The translations under genes were made by a program, and so were the position numbers. Below are positions 27,041-35,894 of a stretch of 64,000 nucleotides of DNA, piece after piece. Below the pieces are notes generated by a model. It was not told the origin of the DNA, searched no databases, and saw only the letters and a program-made list of their open reading frames with translations. The DNA is from Tabrizicola soli (GTDB lineage Bacteria; Pseudomonadota; Alphaproteobacteria; Rhodobacterales; Rhodobacteraceae): positions 36,976 through 100,975 of the forward strand of contig NZ_JAEACP010000020.1 of NCBI RefSeq assembly GCF_015999335.1. The letters run 5' to 3'. Positions within the stretch are counted from its first letter, which is position 1, and the number at the start of each line of letters is the position of its first letter.

Positions 27041-27739
27041 ATGGCGGCGGCAGGGCGGCTGGTGGCCTATGAGCGGGTGTCGACGGCGCGGCAGGGGCTG
27101 TCGGGGCTCGGCCTCGAGGCGCAGCGCAAAGCGATCGGGGCATTCGCGGCGGCGCGAGGTGCGGAGGTGTTGGCGCGGTTCACCGAAGTAGAGAGTGGGC
27201 GCAGGGCCGACCGGCCGGAATTGTCGCGCGCCCTGCATCTGGCGAAGGTGACGGGCGCCACGCTGGTGATCGCCAGGCTGGACCGGCTCTCGCGCAACGC
27301 GGCCTTCCTGCTCGCCCTCAGGGACAGCGGGGTGAAGTTCCTGGCCTGCGACATGCCGCAGGCCAATGACCTGACGGTGGGCATCATGGCGCTGGTGGCG
27401 GAAGCCGAGCGCGAGGCGATCTCGCGGCGGACGAAGGAGGCCCTTGCCGCGGCCCGGTCCCGCGGGGTGCGGCTCGGCAATCCGAACGGCGCCGCCAGCC
27501 TGCGGCGGGCTGGCAAGGGCGGGGCCGCCCTGCGCGCCGCCGTCACCGCCAATGCCAAGGGCTTTGCCCGCGACCTTGCCCCCGTCATCGCAGACATCCG
27601 GGCCGGCGGTGCAACATCGCTCAGGGCCATCGCCGCCGAACTCTCCGCGCGAGGCATCAGGACAAGGCGCGGCGGGAACTGGCAGGTGTCGAACGTCAAG
27701 GCCGTGCTGGAAAGGATCGCAGGGCTGGAAGGGCTGTAG
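27041..27739 (+). CDS. Small serine recombinase/resolvase, element A
   Basis: A 232-residue resolvase/invertase. The catalytic core holds S14 in YERVSTARQG, the LVIARLDRLSRNAAFLL stretch with the RLSR arginines, and VAEAEREAISRRTKEAL. A C-terminal helix-turn-helix is seen in TSLRAIAAELSARGIRTRRG. It starts 12 bp after a 38-bp palindrome that may be its binding site. Homologue in B: 61980-62663. It may resolve cointegrates of the tandem elements or invert flanking DNA. Confidence 0.9.
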   Translation: MAAAGRLVAYERVSTARQGLSGLGLEAQRKAIGAFAAARGAEVLARFTEVESGRRADRPELSRALHLAKVTGATLVIARLDRLSRNAAFLLALRDSGVKFLACDMPQANDLTVGIMALVAEAEREAISRRTKEALAAARSRGVRLGNPNGAASLRRAGKGGAALRAAVTANAKGFARDLAPVIADIRAGGATSLRAIAAELSARGIRTRRGGNWQVSNVKAVLERIAGLEGL

Positions 27740-27754
27740 GGCGATGGTCACCCC

Positions 27755-27784
27755 GCTGAACGGGGCGTGCCTCCGCCGTTCAGC
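27755..27784 (+). terminator. Stem-loop after the resolvase
   Basis: GCTGAACGG (27755-27763) and CCGTTCAGC (27776-27784) form a perfect 9-bp stem 15 bp after the resolvase stop. No T-tract follows, so termination is uncertain. Confidence 0.4.
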
Positions 27785-27920
27785 CGGCCATCAACAGGCC
27801 AAACAGGATCGCGCCGCCCACAACCAACTCCGCTCCGGGAAGGCTGGCGAGCGCTTCCCTGATCTCGGCTCTGGCGCGGGATGACCGCGGCAGGGAAGAA
27901 TTGAACGTGTGAAAAGACAT
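27780..27920 (-). CDS. Possible small membrane protein
   Basis: A 46-codon reading frame (MSFHTFNSSLPRSSRARAEI start) ends with a hydrophobic helix LVVGGAILFGLLMAG. The charge and helix pattern look like a small inner-membrane protein, but the ribosome site is weak. Between this and the HNH gene (27921-28383) I see no other gene. Confidence 0.35.
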   Translation of the reverse strand: MSFHTFNSSLPRSSRARAEIREALASLPGAELVVGGAILFGLLMAG

Positions 27921-28383
27921 GATGCGCATCATCCAACCGGGCCAGAGAATATTCGCGCAAGGGGTGTCCAACCGGGAAGACACAGACAGGTTGAACCGGA
28001 AACACATGTAACGTCGGGGCCATCCCCTTGCGCTTCCCAAGCTACGCCTTGCCCCGACACCCGGCCAGTTGTCTTTATCGGCAGGTTTTGATCCGCGCAG
28101 AAACAATCCACGATGCTGCATCTCGATTGTAGTCGGGCCTGGCGGCCGTTGACGCGTAGCGCGGAGGCTATTAATCTTCGGGATGCTGCGAAGACAGCCT
28201 CGGCTGTCTTGGATGAGCCATAAGGCCATTCTGATCTGGAACTTCTTGTTCCAGGTGTCGCGGTCCGGCACGCGAACCACGAAATCATCGGGTCTTGCGC
28301 GAGCAGTCAGCTTCCAGCCGGGGAACGTCCTGTCGGACGGCGCGCATTCGCTTCTCATGAAGTCGAATGAAAGGACCCGTGCC

Positions 28384-28722
28384 ATGGACGCGCTGAAGAA
28401 TATCCGTAGGCAGAAGATGATCGAACAAGGAGGCTGCTGCTATTACTGTGGTCTGGCGATGTGGGAGAATGCCCTGAAGCCCGCCGTGCAGGCCCGAGGC
28501 AGATCGGCGGCATCTCTGAGGCTCCTGCAATGCGCGGCCGAGCATTTGCATCCTCGTTCCGAGGGCGGTGCGGATACTGCCGACAACATCGTTGCCGCCT
28601 GCCGGTTCTGCAACAGCAGGCGTCACCGACGGAAACAGCCGCAGACGCCCGAAGCCTACCGCGCATATGTGCAACGGCGTATGGCAGCGGGCCGCTGGTT
28701 GGCGGCACAGATGGCGCCGTGA
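28384..28722 (+). CDS. HNH endonuclease
   Basis: A 112-residue HNH-family nuclease. The first zinc pair is in GCCYYCGLAM; AEHLHPRSEGGADTADNIVA carries the EH catalytic core and Asn; ACRFCNSRRHRRK has the second zinc pair. HNH genes near terminase genes in phages often support packaging, but this one lies beyond the resolvase, 1.4 kb from the small terminases, so a homing or defence role is equally possible. Confidence 0.82.
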   Translation: MDALKNIRRQKMIEQGGCCYYCGLAMWENALKPAVQARGRSAASLRLLQCAAEHLHPRSEGGADTADNIVAACRFCNSRRHRRKQPQTPEAYRAYVQRRMAAGRWLAAQMAP

Positions 28723-28773
28723 GGTTACGGCTGGCTGTCAGAACCTGACAGTCTCGAGGCCCGGCCTGGTCGG

Positions 28774-29457
28774 TCAGTTCCGGCCGCAGCATTGCTTGTA
28801 TTTGCGCCCCGATCCGCAGGGGCAGGCATCGTTTCGGCCGGGCTTCGGGCCAGCCTTGAAAGGCTGGTCCGGAAGATTGGCGGGCACAGGGCGGGACAGT
28901 TCGGGTCGCGACTGGTGCAGGATGGTCGCCACGCAGTTCGGGATCAGATCGGGCGCTTCCAGATCAATCTGGTCAACCTCCTCCTCCGTGAACTTGCTGT
29001 CGCCTGTATAGATGTCCTGTAGAGCCATGATGAAGATCATAGCGCTGCGGGTCTCGTCATCTGCGCGATCGAGAAGCGCGTTCCAGGCATCCGGTCGCAA
29101 TGCCATCGCCCGGGTGAACCCATCGACCCAAGGCTCCCAGAGGGTCTCGTCGCTGTTGATATCGACCTCATAGATGGGCTCGACCCACAGCGATGCCGTG
29201 ATCCTGGCGGCAACATCGTTGTAATGCGCCATCACCGCCCCGATCGTTTCTTCGGCCGTTCCGAGATCGGCGAATCCAGCATTTCCGCTGACGCCCCAGA
29301 CATGGGAGAGCCAATCCGAGGGTGGGATCATCTCGGGGCAGGCGAGAATGCCCGTCACGAAGCCGTCGAGTTCACTGACCGTCATCGGCTCGTTCTCGAC
29401 GGCCAGCGCATGCAACAGGTCTGCAAGATGGTCGAGCCGTTCGTCTCCCGGATCCAT
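28774..29457 (-). CDS. YecA/UPF0149-type protein with SEC-C motif
   Basis: A 227-residue protein: an N-terminal UPF0149-like helical domain (VSELDGFVTGILACPEMIPP, WVDGFTRAMALRPDAW) ends in a SEC-C zinc motif (PGRNDACPCGSGRKYKQCC). SEC-C motifs bind nucleic acid or protein partners, as in SecA. The function of stand-alone members is poorly known. It is convergent with the HNH gene. Confidence 0.85.
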   Translation of the reverse strand: MDPGDERLDHLADLLHALAVENEPMTVSELDGFVTGILACPEMIPPSDWLSHVWGVSGNAGFADLGTAEETIGAVMAHYNDVAARITASLWVEPIYEVDINSDETLWEPWVDGFTRAMALRPDAWNALLDRADDETRSAMIFIMALQDIYTGDSKFTEEEVDQIDLEAPDLIPNCVATILHQSRPELSRPVPANLPDQPFKAGPKPGRNDACPCGSGRKYKQCCGRN

Positions 29458-29617
29458 GACACCCCCCTCTATGGTCGCAAGATCCTTAGCCGTGACGGGC
29501 TACGTCCACAATCCGGCGGCTGAGCGCCAGTCGCAATCTCGCAACAGAGGAAAGCCTGGCCCCTGATCGAGTACGCAATTGGGTTAGATGCAGGCGGAAG
29601 GGAAGGATCAAGAAAGG

Positions 29618-29719
29618 ATGTCAGACGAACTGGTTGCCGACACCACGGTCACGCCTGTACCGGCACAGGTTCTGCCCTTCATCGCCGCACTCCGGCGAAC
29701 GCTTGGAGCGCTTGACTGA
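29618..29719 (+). pseudogene. Fragment of a phage lysis-region gene
   Basis: A 33-codon frame (MSDELVADTTVTPVPAQVLP, then FIAALRRTLGALD) with a good AGAAAGG ribosome site resembles the N-terminal end of phage holin-region proteins and stops early. A second frame nearby (RLTERLDTQERNDVLHRQML) looks like a coiled-coil phage protein remnant. Both precede the Rz1-like gene, so this is probably a collapsed lysis cluster. Confidence 0.4.
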
Positions 29720-29742
29720 ACGTCTTGATACTCAAGAGAGAA

Positions 29743-29991
29743 ATGATGTCCTCCACCGCCAGATGCTCGATGCCGCCAGCCGCCGCCCTCATGATCGCGG
29801 TGCTGTGGTTGACCGGCTGCGCGACGGCAGGTTCTGACCCCCGCGCGCCTTGCCCGCCGGTGGTCGCGTATAGCGCCGCCGATCAGGTACGGGCGGCCGG
29901 GGAGGTCGAGGCCCTGCCAGAAGGGGCGATGCTGGTTCGGATGCTTGCCGACTATGCCGTCCTGCGGGACCAGGCGCGCGCGTGCAAGTGA
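29743..29991 (+). CDS. Rz1-like spanin lipoprotein, element A
   Basis: An 82-residue lipoprotein: hydrophobic signal with lipobox WLTGC near residue 31, then a short mature part (PCPPVVAYSAADQVRAAGEV, LADYAVLRDQARACK). Rz1-like outer-membrane spanins of Rhodobacterales phages have this style: a PCPP motif after the lipobox and a C-terminal YAVLRDQAR helix. The homologue at 63307-63540 sits at the end of element B. Phage lysis genes are otherwise missing, so activity is doubtful. Confidence 0.7.
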   Translation: MMSSTARCSMPPAAALMIAVLWLTGCATAGSDPRAPCPPVVAYSAADQVRAAGEVEALPEGAMLVRMLADYAVLRDQARACK

Positions 29992-30065
29992 ACGACGGGC
30001 CGGACAGTGGCGCAGGGCGCTGGTGCCCCGCGAAATATCGTGCTCGTTCTTCCGCGGCGCAAGCT

Positions 30066-31268
30066 TCAGGGGGCGGGGACCGCCGTCACGACCGGGCGGC
30101 CCTCGGCCATCAGGATCAGCGCCCCGCTATCGGTGTCGAAGTCGAATGCGGAGGCACCTTGCAGCGCGCCGATGAAGCTGCGCTCGATGCTCATCAACAC
30201 CTCGTCGCAAGCCATCATCGTCATCGGGCCGGGCTCGATTACCAGCGCTTCGCCGGTCAGATGCACGCCGGCATTGTAACGATTGCAGGCCGACTTGCCG
30301 TAAACCCTGTCCCCCGAAAACGCCATCGTCACTTCGGCTTCCGCGGGCAGGGGTGTACCGTCGATACCCTGCACCACCCAGTTCCCTTGCAGCAGATCGG
30401 CCGGGTTGCCGCCGCAGCCTTGCAAGACCTGCTCGCCCGCCTGCACCGCGACACCGAGCGGATGGGGCATGCCGGTCATCGTGTCGCGGCAGATTTCCGG
30501 CGCGACGGTGACAATCAACTGATCGGTGGCGAACACCGTGCCGTCTGGCCCGTCCTCGGCCGCTGGCAGGGAGGTGCGGATCTCGGTTCCGTCCTGCATT
30601 GCAAGAACCATGCCCTCGCCCGAGACGTTCAGCACCCAGCCGGGCTCATTGCCACGCGCGGTGAAGGGCAGGGCCGAAGGCATTGCGGTTGCCTGACATT
30701 CGGGCAGGTCCCAGCCTGCGATGGTGACAAGCGCCGTGTTCCCCTTGGTCCAGATCATGGTCTCGGGCGTCTGGCCGTCGCTGAACCGCGCCCCCGAGGC
30801 CGAGACGGCAAGCGGCAGGGAATAGACCGTGCCACCCAGACGCATCCGCGCCTCGTCGCCGATGAAACCCACATCGATCAGCGTATCGCCACAGCGCAAC
30901 TGACTGGTGAACCCCATCGGCACGAAGGCCCCCATGGTGATCATGCCAAGGTCAAGCGGCTCGTCACCCGCGGGCACGGGGATCGGAGGCGTTACCCATT
31001 GCGCCGCTCCGCCGACCAGGATTGCGGCGCGCAGGAACTGCGCCCCGGTATCATCGGTCGAGACCGTGAAAGGCAGCGGGACCTGACGGCCCTCGGCATC
31101 CTCGCGAAACTCGCCCGTCAGCCCCGACGGGCCGGTCAGCTCGACCACCAGCTGTGCAGCGGGATCAAGCGCGATACGCTGCAGATAGCTCACCTGCCCG
31201 CTGATGTCGCGCGCCGAGGCGGGCAGGGCGGAGCCGAGCAAGAGAAGGGCAATGGTGATACGGCGCAT
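30066..31268 (-). CDS. Secreted multidomain protein with YbaY-like and META domains
   Basis: A 400-residue periplasmic protein with a Sec signal (MRRITIALLLLGSALPASA). Domain order: a YbaY-like lipoprotein/chaperone beta domain (SGQVSYLQRIALDPAAQLVV), a MliC-like middle segment (LRCGDTLIDVGFIGDEARMR), a second heat-shock META-adjacent segment (GNEPGWVLNVSGEGM), and a C-terminal META domain (GNWVVQGIDGTPLPAEAEVT, KSACNRYNAGV). Similar chains occur in alphaproteobacteria and are thought to act in envelope stress or lysozyme resistance. It reads against the lysis gene upstream and is probably chromosomal cargo. Confidence 0.8.
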   Translation of the reverse strand: MRRITIALLLLGSALPASARDISGQVSYLQRIALDPAAQLVVELTGPSGLTGEFREDAEGRQVPLPFTVSTDDTGAQFLRAAILVGGAAQWVTPPIPVPAGDEPLDLGMITMGAFVPMGFTSQLRCGDTLIDVGFIGDEARMRLGGTVYSLPLAVSASGARFSDGQTPETMIWTKGNTALVTIAGWDLPECQATAMPSALPFTARGNEPGWVLNVSGEGMVLAMQDGTEIRTSLPAAEDGPDGTVFATDQLIVTVAPEICRDTMTGMPHPLGVAVQAGEQVLQGCGGNPADLLQGNWVVQGIDGTPLPAEAEVTMAFSGDRVYGKSACNRYNAGVHLTGEALVIEPGPMTMMACDEVLMSIERSFIGALQGASAFDFDTDSGALILMAEGRPVVTAVPAP

Positions 31269-31463
31269 GGAGGAACCTTCCTGGAAAGACGGGGCCAAGA
31301 ATGGCCGGGTTCCGCCGCCATTACAACTCGCGGTACATCACACCGAGGTTTTCCAATGCGCCGTCTTTCAAAGACAGTTGCGGTGGCAATTCCGGCCGCG
31401 CCACCGCGAATTCCTGCCGGGCGCGAGACCGGCTGAGATCCGGCTGCCAGGCACGGAATCTGC

Positions 31464-31740
31464 TCACGCCATTTTCTGTTCCAGCCGGTGCTTGCGCTTT
31501 TGCCAGTCGGGCAGGACGCGGTCCAGCATTTCGAAGAACTCCGGCCCGTGGTGGGGCACGGCGATGTGGCAAAGCTCGTGTGTAATGACGTAGTCGACCG
31601 CGTCCAGCGGCGCCTCGATCAGCCGCCGGTTCAGCAACAGCCGGGATGCCGGCGACATCGAGCCCCAGCGCTGCCGCAACTGGCGAACGATCAGACCCTG
31701 GGGGCGAAAGTCCTCAGGTGAGGGAAAGCGCAGAAGGTTG
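31464..31740 (-). pseudogene. C-terminal fragment of a YgjP-type metallopeptidase
   Basis: About 90 codons encode the end of a YgjP/DUF45 zinc peptidase: RQRWGSMSPASRLLLNRRLI, then the active-site HELCH with a downstream HHGPEFF, ending KHRLEQKMA. The N-terminal half is absent: at about 31740 the sequence changes to a phage-type membrane protein on the other strand. The intact relative at 43427-44140 belongs to the element B RM operon, so this may be left over from another RM locus. Region 31269-31463 shows no recognisable gene. Confidence 0.65.
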
Positions 31741-31923
31741 GCCACCGTCGGCGCAGCCGGCGTGGAGGTGGCCCAGCAGGTGCTGGCCGAGACGCAGACC
31801 GCCATCCTGCCGCTGGTGCCGTACCTCGACACCCTGCGCTGGCTGCTGATTGCCATCGCCCTCATTGGCATCGCCGTCACCATCCATGCCCGCCTCGACG
31901 ACTGGAAGCGGGGGCGGCGGTGA
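31738..31923 (+). pseudogene. Phage small membrane protein, probably truncated
   Basis: A 61-codon frame whose second half (ILPLVPYLDTLRWLLIAIAL, then IGIAVTIHARLDDWKRGRR) is a transmembrane helix with a basic cytoplasmic tail, as in phage holin-region proteins. Its first codons run from the YgjP fragment junction, so the true N terminus is likely lost. It ends 5 bp from the SulP stop. Confidence 0.5.
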
Positions 31924-31927
31924 GGGT

Positions 31928-33697
31928 CTACAAACTTTTTCTGGGAGGGCATGTCGGGCATTCGAGAAAAATTCTCGCCTTGCAACCTGCGCAGATGTTC
32001 GGGTCCAACTGACTTATGAGTCGAGGAATCGCCTCGCTCTTGCGCCTGAAGATGTGACCGGACCCAAGCTCCCGCGACAGACCGTATCGAACGACCTGCT
32101 CACGAAGCCGCGGATACTTGACGATCAGATAGAGACCTCCGCCACGCACTTGCCTCCGTTGCGCCTCTTCCGCAAGAAACTCTGCCCCGGAAAAATCCAT
32201 GCCGATGCTTCCGTCAATGCCAAGAACAAGATGCTTCTGTCCGGGCCGTGTTTCCTCGATCCGGCGGAATATATCCTTGAGGCCCTCCATGGCTCCGAAA
32301 TAAAGGGGGCCCTGCATCCTAGCGAAAACGGCTTGAGGACATTCCTGCACGCCGGGGCGCTCGCTGCTGACGAAGCTACGGTGGTGGTTATTCTGGTTCG
32401 GAGCCCATATCGGAACATCGACCTGCATCGTGCGGCGCAGAAATATGCCGAGAGACAGGATGATACCACCGAAAATGGCCAGTTCGAGATTGACCACCAG
32501 AACGGCCACGACGGTGAATCCGAGTATGAGCGCTTCGGCAATACTGGTGGCAACAATATGTCGAATCTGACCGAAATCCAGAAGACGAAATGCGATCAGG
32601 ATTATCAACCCGGCAATCGCTGCAACCGGTAAGTAGGAAACGAAGGATATCATGGAATATACGATCACCAAAAGGAAGATTGACGACAGGATGGCGGAAA
32701 GAGGTGTTTTGGCACCGGCCTCGTAGTTCAATCCGCTCCTGGTGAACGATCCCGATCCCGCATAGCTGGAGAACATCGAACCGACAAGGTTGGACAACCC
32801 CTGGCCGATGATCTCTTGTTTGCTGTCAATGCGCTGACCAGACCGCGCAGCCAGCGCACGGGAAATGGAAACGGCCTCAAGGATACCAATAAGAGAGATC
32901 GCGAAAGCTCCCTGAGACAGTGACTGAACGGCAGACATGCTCAGGTTCGGCAGCTGGAAATTCGGGAGAGCCGAGGCGATGGGCTCGACAAATGTCACAC
33001 CGTGCTCACCCGCATCGACAAGCCAGGCCGCAACACTTCCGATGATCATGCCGATCAGGTAGTTCGGCCATTTCGGAGCCAGATATTTGACAAGGGCGGC
33101 AGTGGCCAGCGTGAGACCGGCAATGCCGACGATATAGGGATTGATCCGGGAAACGACGGTCCGGAAGTCGTGCGCAAGCCATATGGATTCAAGCGTGACG
33201 TCCGGTGCGGAAGGGCCGATCAGAACCTTTATCTGACTGATGATGATCAATATCGCCGCGCCGGACGTGAATCCAAGTAGAACGGAATGCGACACGAAAT
33301 TCATCAATTGCCCCAAGCGGGCAAAACCCAGAGCCAGCTGGAACACACCCACAAGCAATGTGATGGTGAACGCTGCCGCGACATAATCCGAGGAGCCAGG
33401 AGTGTATGCAGTGCTGAGTGTGGCGAAGATCACGATCGAGATCGCGGTCGTCGGACCCGAGACGAGGTGCCAAGAGCTGCCATACAGCGCCGCGACAATC
33501 GGAATGACGAAGGCCGAGTAGATTCCATATTGTGGCGGCAAGCCGGCGATCTCGGAAAATGCGATTGCCTGAGGCAAAAGCACTGCGGCTCCTGTCAGCC
33601 CCGCGAACACGTCGGCGGCTATCATCGATCGGTTCGTCCGGCGCATCCAGGGGATGAACGGAAGGAGCGTGAGAAACAATGGAATCCTCATCGGCAT
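31928..33697 (-). CDS. SulP-family anion permease with STAS domain
   Basis: An approximately 589-residue inner-membrane transporter. About 10-12 hydrophobic helices span residues 25-410, with the SulP signature region VLLPQAIAFSEIAGLPPQYG and GSGSFTRSGLNYEAGAKTPL. A C-terminal STAS domain follows (LVLGIDGSIGMDFSGAEFLA). The tail carries two CxxC pairs (NICAGCKARIFLECPTC), unusual for SulP and possibly metal-binding. The substrate is probably sulfate or bicarbonate. Start is chosen at the MPMRIP methionine, just before the first helix. Confidence 0.85.
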   Translation of the reverse strand: MPMRIPLFLTLLPFIPWMRRTNRSMIAADVFAGLTGAAVLLPQAIAFSEIAGLPPQYGIYSAFVIPIVAALYGSSWHLVSGPTTAISIVIFATLSTAYTPGSSDYVAAAFTITLLVGVFQLALGFARLGQLMNFVSHSVLLGFTSGAAILIIISQIKVLIGPSAPDVTLESIWLAHDFRTVVSRINPYIVGIAGLTLATAALVKYLAPKWPNYLIGMIIGSVAAWLVDAGEHGVTFVEPIASALPNFQLPNLSMSAVQSLSQGAFAISLIGILEAVSISRALAARSGQRIDSKQEIIGQGLSNLVGSMFSSYAGSGSFTRSGLNYEAGAKTPLSAILSSIFLLVIVYSMISFVSYLPVAAIAGLIILIAFRLLDFGQIRHIVATSIAEALILGFTVVAVLVVNLELAIFGGIILSLGIFLRRTMQVDVPIWAPNQNNHHRSFVSSERPGVQECPQAVFARMQGPLYFGAMEGLKDIFRRIEETRPGQKHLVLGIDGSIGMDFSGAEFLAEEAQRRQVRGGGLYLIVKYPRLREQVVRYGLSRELGSGHIFRRKSEAIPRLISQLDPNICAGCKARIFLECPTCPPRKSL

Positions 33698-33857
33698 TCT
33701 GCAGGCTAAAGATGGATGTTGGTGAAAAGAAGTTGCCACGGTGGCCGGGGGCTGTCCGGCCACTTTCCTTCAGGTCCAGCCTAAGCATGGCTTCCCGCCG
33801 GATACTGTCGGCAGGCCGACATCGAAGGCGGCCACGTCCTTGTACCTTCAAGCAACG

Positions 33858-34961
33858 ATGAGAGAATTGTGGTGGGCCACAGAGATGTATTTTCGTCCAG
33901 CTGCGCAGCCCCCGGCGGAACGGAGCTCTTCCAAGCCGGGAACGGTGTTGGCTGCCGAGAAGCGGGGCGCTTCCATTTTTCGCCGGTCCGCGGGCGTGTC
34001 GGAGGCGTCGGTTTCCATCGTCGTGCTTCCCGGCGCGTTGCTGACGGCAGTTGCCGGCATCGTGGAGCCCATGGCGGCCGCGAATGAAGCGCTGGGTCGG
34101 GCCGCTTACAAGTATCGATCCCTCGTATCCGACGACTCCGGTGTGCAGATGGGCGGGGGTATGCTGCTATCCGGTGAAGTCTTCGATACGCACGCTTCCC
34201 CCCCGCAGAATGCCGTGCTGATCGGGGGGCAGGCTCCTCTGAAGCCGCAGGAGCACGAGCATGATCTGGCCTTGCGGTCGACGCTGAGCCGGTGGTCGCG
34301 CCACGGCACTAGGATTATCGCCGTGGGCGACAGCATGATCACCGCCTTCGCCGCCTTGGGCACTCCCGACGCTGCGAGTGTTTTCTGGTCCCGCAGAACA
34401 CTGGTCGAGGAACTGCACCCTGACCTCGAGATCCGGGAGACGCTCTACACCGTCGACCGGCATATGATCACCTGTGCGGGAAGGGGTGGTGCCTTCGACA
34501 TGATCCTGTCGGATATTCATGCCGTCCATGGCCGGGCAACGGCTTCGCGCGTTGCGGATGCGCTTCTGCTGGGCCATTACAGGGAGGGCGAAGGGGCGCA
34601 ACGGTCGATTTTGGTCGGCAATCCGACGATTGGAAACAGATCGGTACGCGCTGTTGTCGCATTGATTGAGCGCAATCTGGAGACACCGCTCAAGCTGGGC
34701 GAAATAAGTTCTCGGATCAACGTCAGTCAACGCCAGCTCGAACGACTTTTTCATATGGAATATGGGATGAGTCCGGGCCGATACTATCTGAAACGTCGCC
34801 TCGAACGCGCACATGACCTCTTGATGTTCACTCGGCTACCTCTTCACGAGATCAGCCTTGCATGCGGATTCAGCAGCCTGACGCAGTTCAATCGGCGATA
34901 CAGGAACGTAAAAGGCATGAGCCCTGCCAAAATGCGATCGACCACGGAACGGCATGTTTGA
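33858..34961 (+). CDS. GlxA-type AraC-family transcriptional regulator
   Basis: A 367-residue regulator: an N-terminal DJ-1/PfpI-like (amidotransferase-like) domain (SIVVLPGALLTAVAGIVEPM, DHMITCAGRGG-type region reading VDRHMITCAGRGGAFDMIL) and a C-terminal AraC double helix-turn-helix (ISSRINVSQRQLERLFHMEY, GMSPGRYYLKRRLERA, ISLACGFSSLTQFNRRY). GlxA relatives regulate amine or choline-derived compound use. It is 74 bp upstream of the TSUP gene in the same direction and is the likely local regulator. Confidence 0.85.
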   Translation: MRELWWATEMYFRPAAQPPAERSSSKPGTVLAAEKRGASIFRRSAGVSEASVSIVVLPGALLTAVAGIVEPMAAANEALGRAAYKYRSLVSDDSGVQMGGGMLLSGEVFDTHASPPQNAVLIGGQAPLKPQEHEHDLALRSTLSRWSRHGTRIIAVGDSMITAFAALGTPDAASVFWSRRTLVEELHPDLEIRETLYTVDRHMITCAGRGGAFDMILSDIHAVHGRATASRVADALLLGHYREGEGAQRSILVGNPTIGNRSVRAVVALIERNLETPLKLGEISSRINVSQRQLERLFHMEYGMSPGRYYLKRRLERAHDLLMFTRLPLHEISLACGFSSLTQFNRRYRNVKGMSPAKMRSTTERHV

Positions 34962-35035
34962 CGTCCATGGAAATCATGCGGCCGCAATGATCTATTCGCG
35001 CTGAGCAGAAAAATCCCTTCTTCCCTAGGTCAGGC

Positions 35036-35773
35036 ATGGAATATTCTCACCTCGTTTTTGATCAGAGCATATACGTGTTCATCATCGTTGCCATGGCGGG
35101 ATTCGTGCGTGGCATCACGGGTTTCGGCGGCGCCATGTTCATGGCGCCGCCGCTGAGCCTGATCCTTTCTCCCGTCGTTGCCGTCATTTACGCCCTAGCG
35201 CTGGAGGCCGCGGCGGCCGTTGTGATGTTCCCGTCGATCCGGCGACACCTCGAATACCGCACACTTGCGTTGCTGGGAGTCCCGGCCGTAGTGTCCATCC
35301 CGATCGGCGGGTTGCTTCTTGTGAACCTGGACTCGGAAACTATCCGGGTCGCCCTTTCCCTTACGGTCATGCTTTTCAGTCTTCTGCTCATATTCGGCCT
35401 TCGCTACTCAGGAAGCCCCAGAGCCTCGACTGCCACGGCGGTGGGTGCATTGAGCGGGCTGTTGTTCGGCGCGACAAGCATGGGGGGGCCCCCCGTCATC
35501 CTGTATCTGCTGTCGGGCCCCGCACCGCACTGGGTCACCCGCGCCAATCTTGTCGCCTATATCAGCTTCACCTCGGGATTGTCCCTGCTGCTGCCCTGGT
35601 ATCTCGGCTATATTCCGGTATCCCTTGCGTTGGATGTCGCCATCGCGATCCCGCCGTATTTTGCGGGCATATTCGCCGGGCTGCGCATCTTTCCCTTGTT
35701 GAACGACAAGTTTTTCCGACGCTTCACGTTGATCTTCATCTTCCTGGTGGCCGGTTTCGCGCTGATCGTCTGA
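35036..35773 (+). CDS. TSUP-family sulfite exporter-like membrane protein
   Basis: A 245-residue TauE/SafE-type permease with about eight hydrophobic helices. Family motifs RGITGFGGAMFMAPPLSLIL near residue 24 and GATSMGGPPVILYLL in the second repeat are the two characteristic glycine-rich loops. Family members export sulfite or organosulfonates. With SulP and the NitT/TauT-type importer nearby this suggests sulfur-compound handling. The gene ends in a strong stem-loop. Confidence 0.85.
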   Translation: MEYSHLVFDQSIYVFIIVAMAGFVRGITGFGGAMFMAPPLSLILSPVVAVIYALALEAAAAVVMFPSIRRHLEYRTLALLGVPAVVSIPIGGLLLVNLDSETIRVALSLTVMLFSLLLIFGLRYSGSPRASTATAVGALSGLLFGATSMGGPPVILYLLSGPAPHWVTRANLVAYISFTSGLSLLLPWYLGYIPVSLALDVAIAIPPYFAGIFAGLRIFPLLNDKFFRRFTLIFIFLVAGFALIV

Positions 35774-35800
35774 CCGGACATCGGTCCGCTGATGTCCGGT
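35773..35800. terminator. Stem-loop between TSUP and Crp/Fnr genes
   Basis: ACCGGACATC (35773-35782) and GATGTCCGGT (35791-35800) make a perfect 10-bp stem with an 8-nt loop right at the TSUP stop, between convergent genes. T-tract absent. Confidence 0.5.
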
Positions 35801-35894
35801 GGACGCCCGCTTGCCGTCACCGGCGGCAGCTGATCGGGGAACACGCTTTCCGACGGATCACCGATCTCTCCCGAAGCTGACGTCGACATGGAGA

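Noticed and set aside
28183..28383. N-terminal extension of the HNH gene
   Set aside because: The upstream frame has no family similarity; the ATG at 28384 starts just before the nuclease domain.
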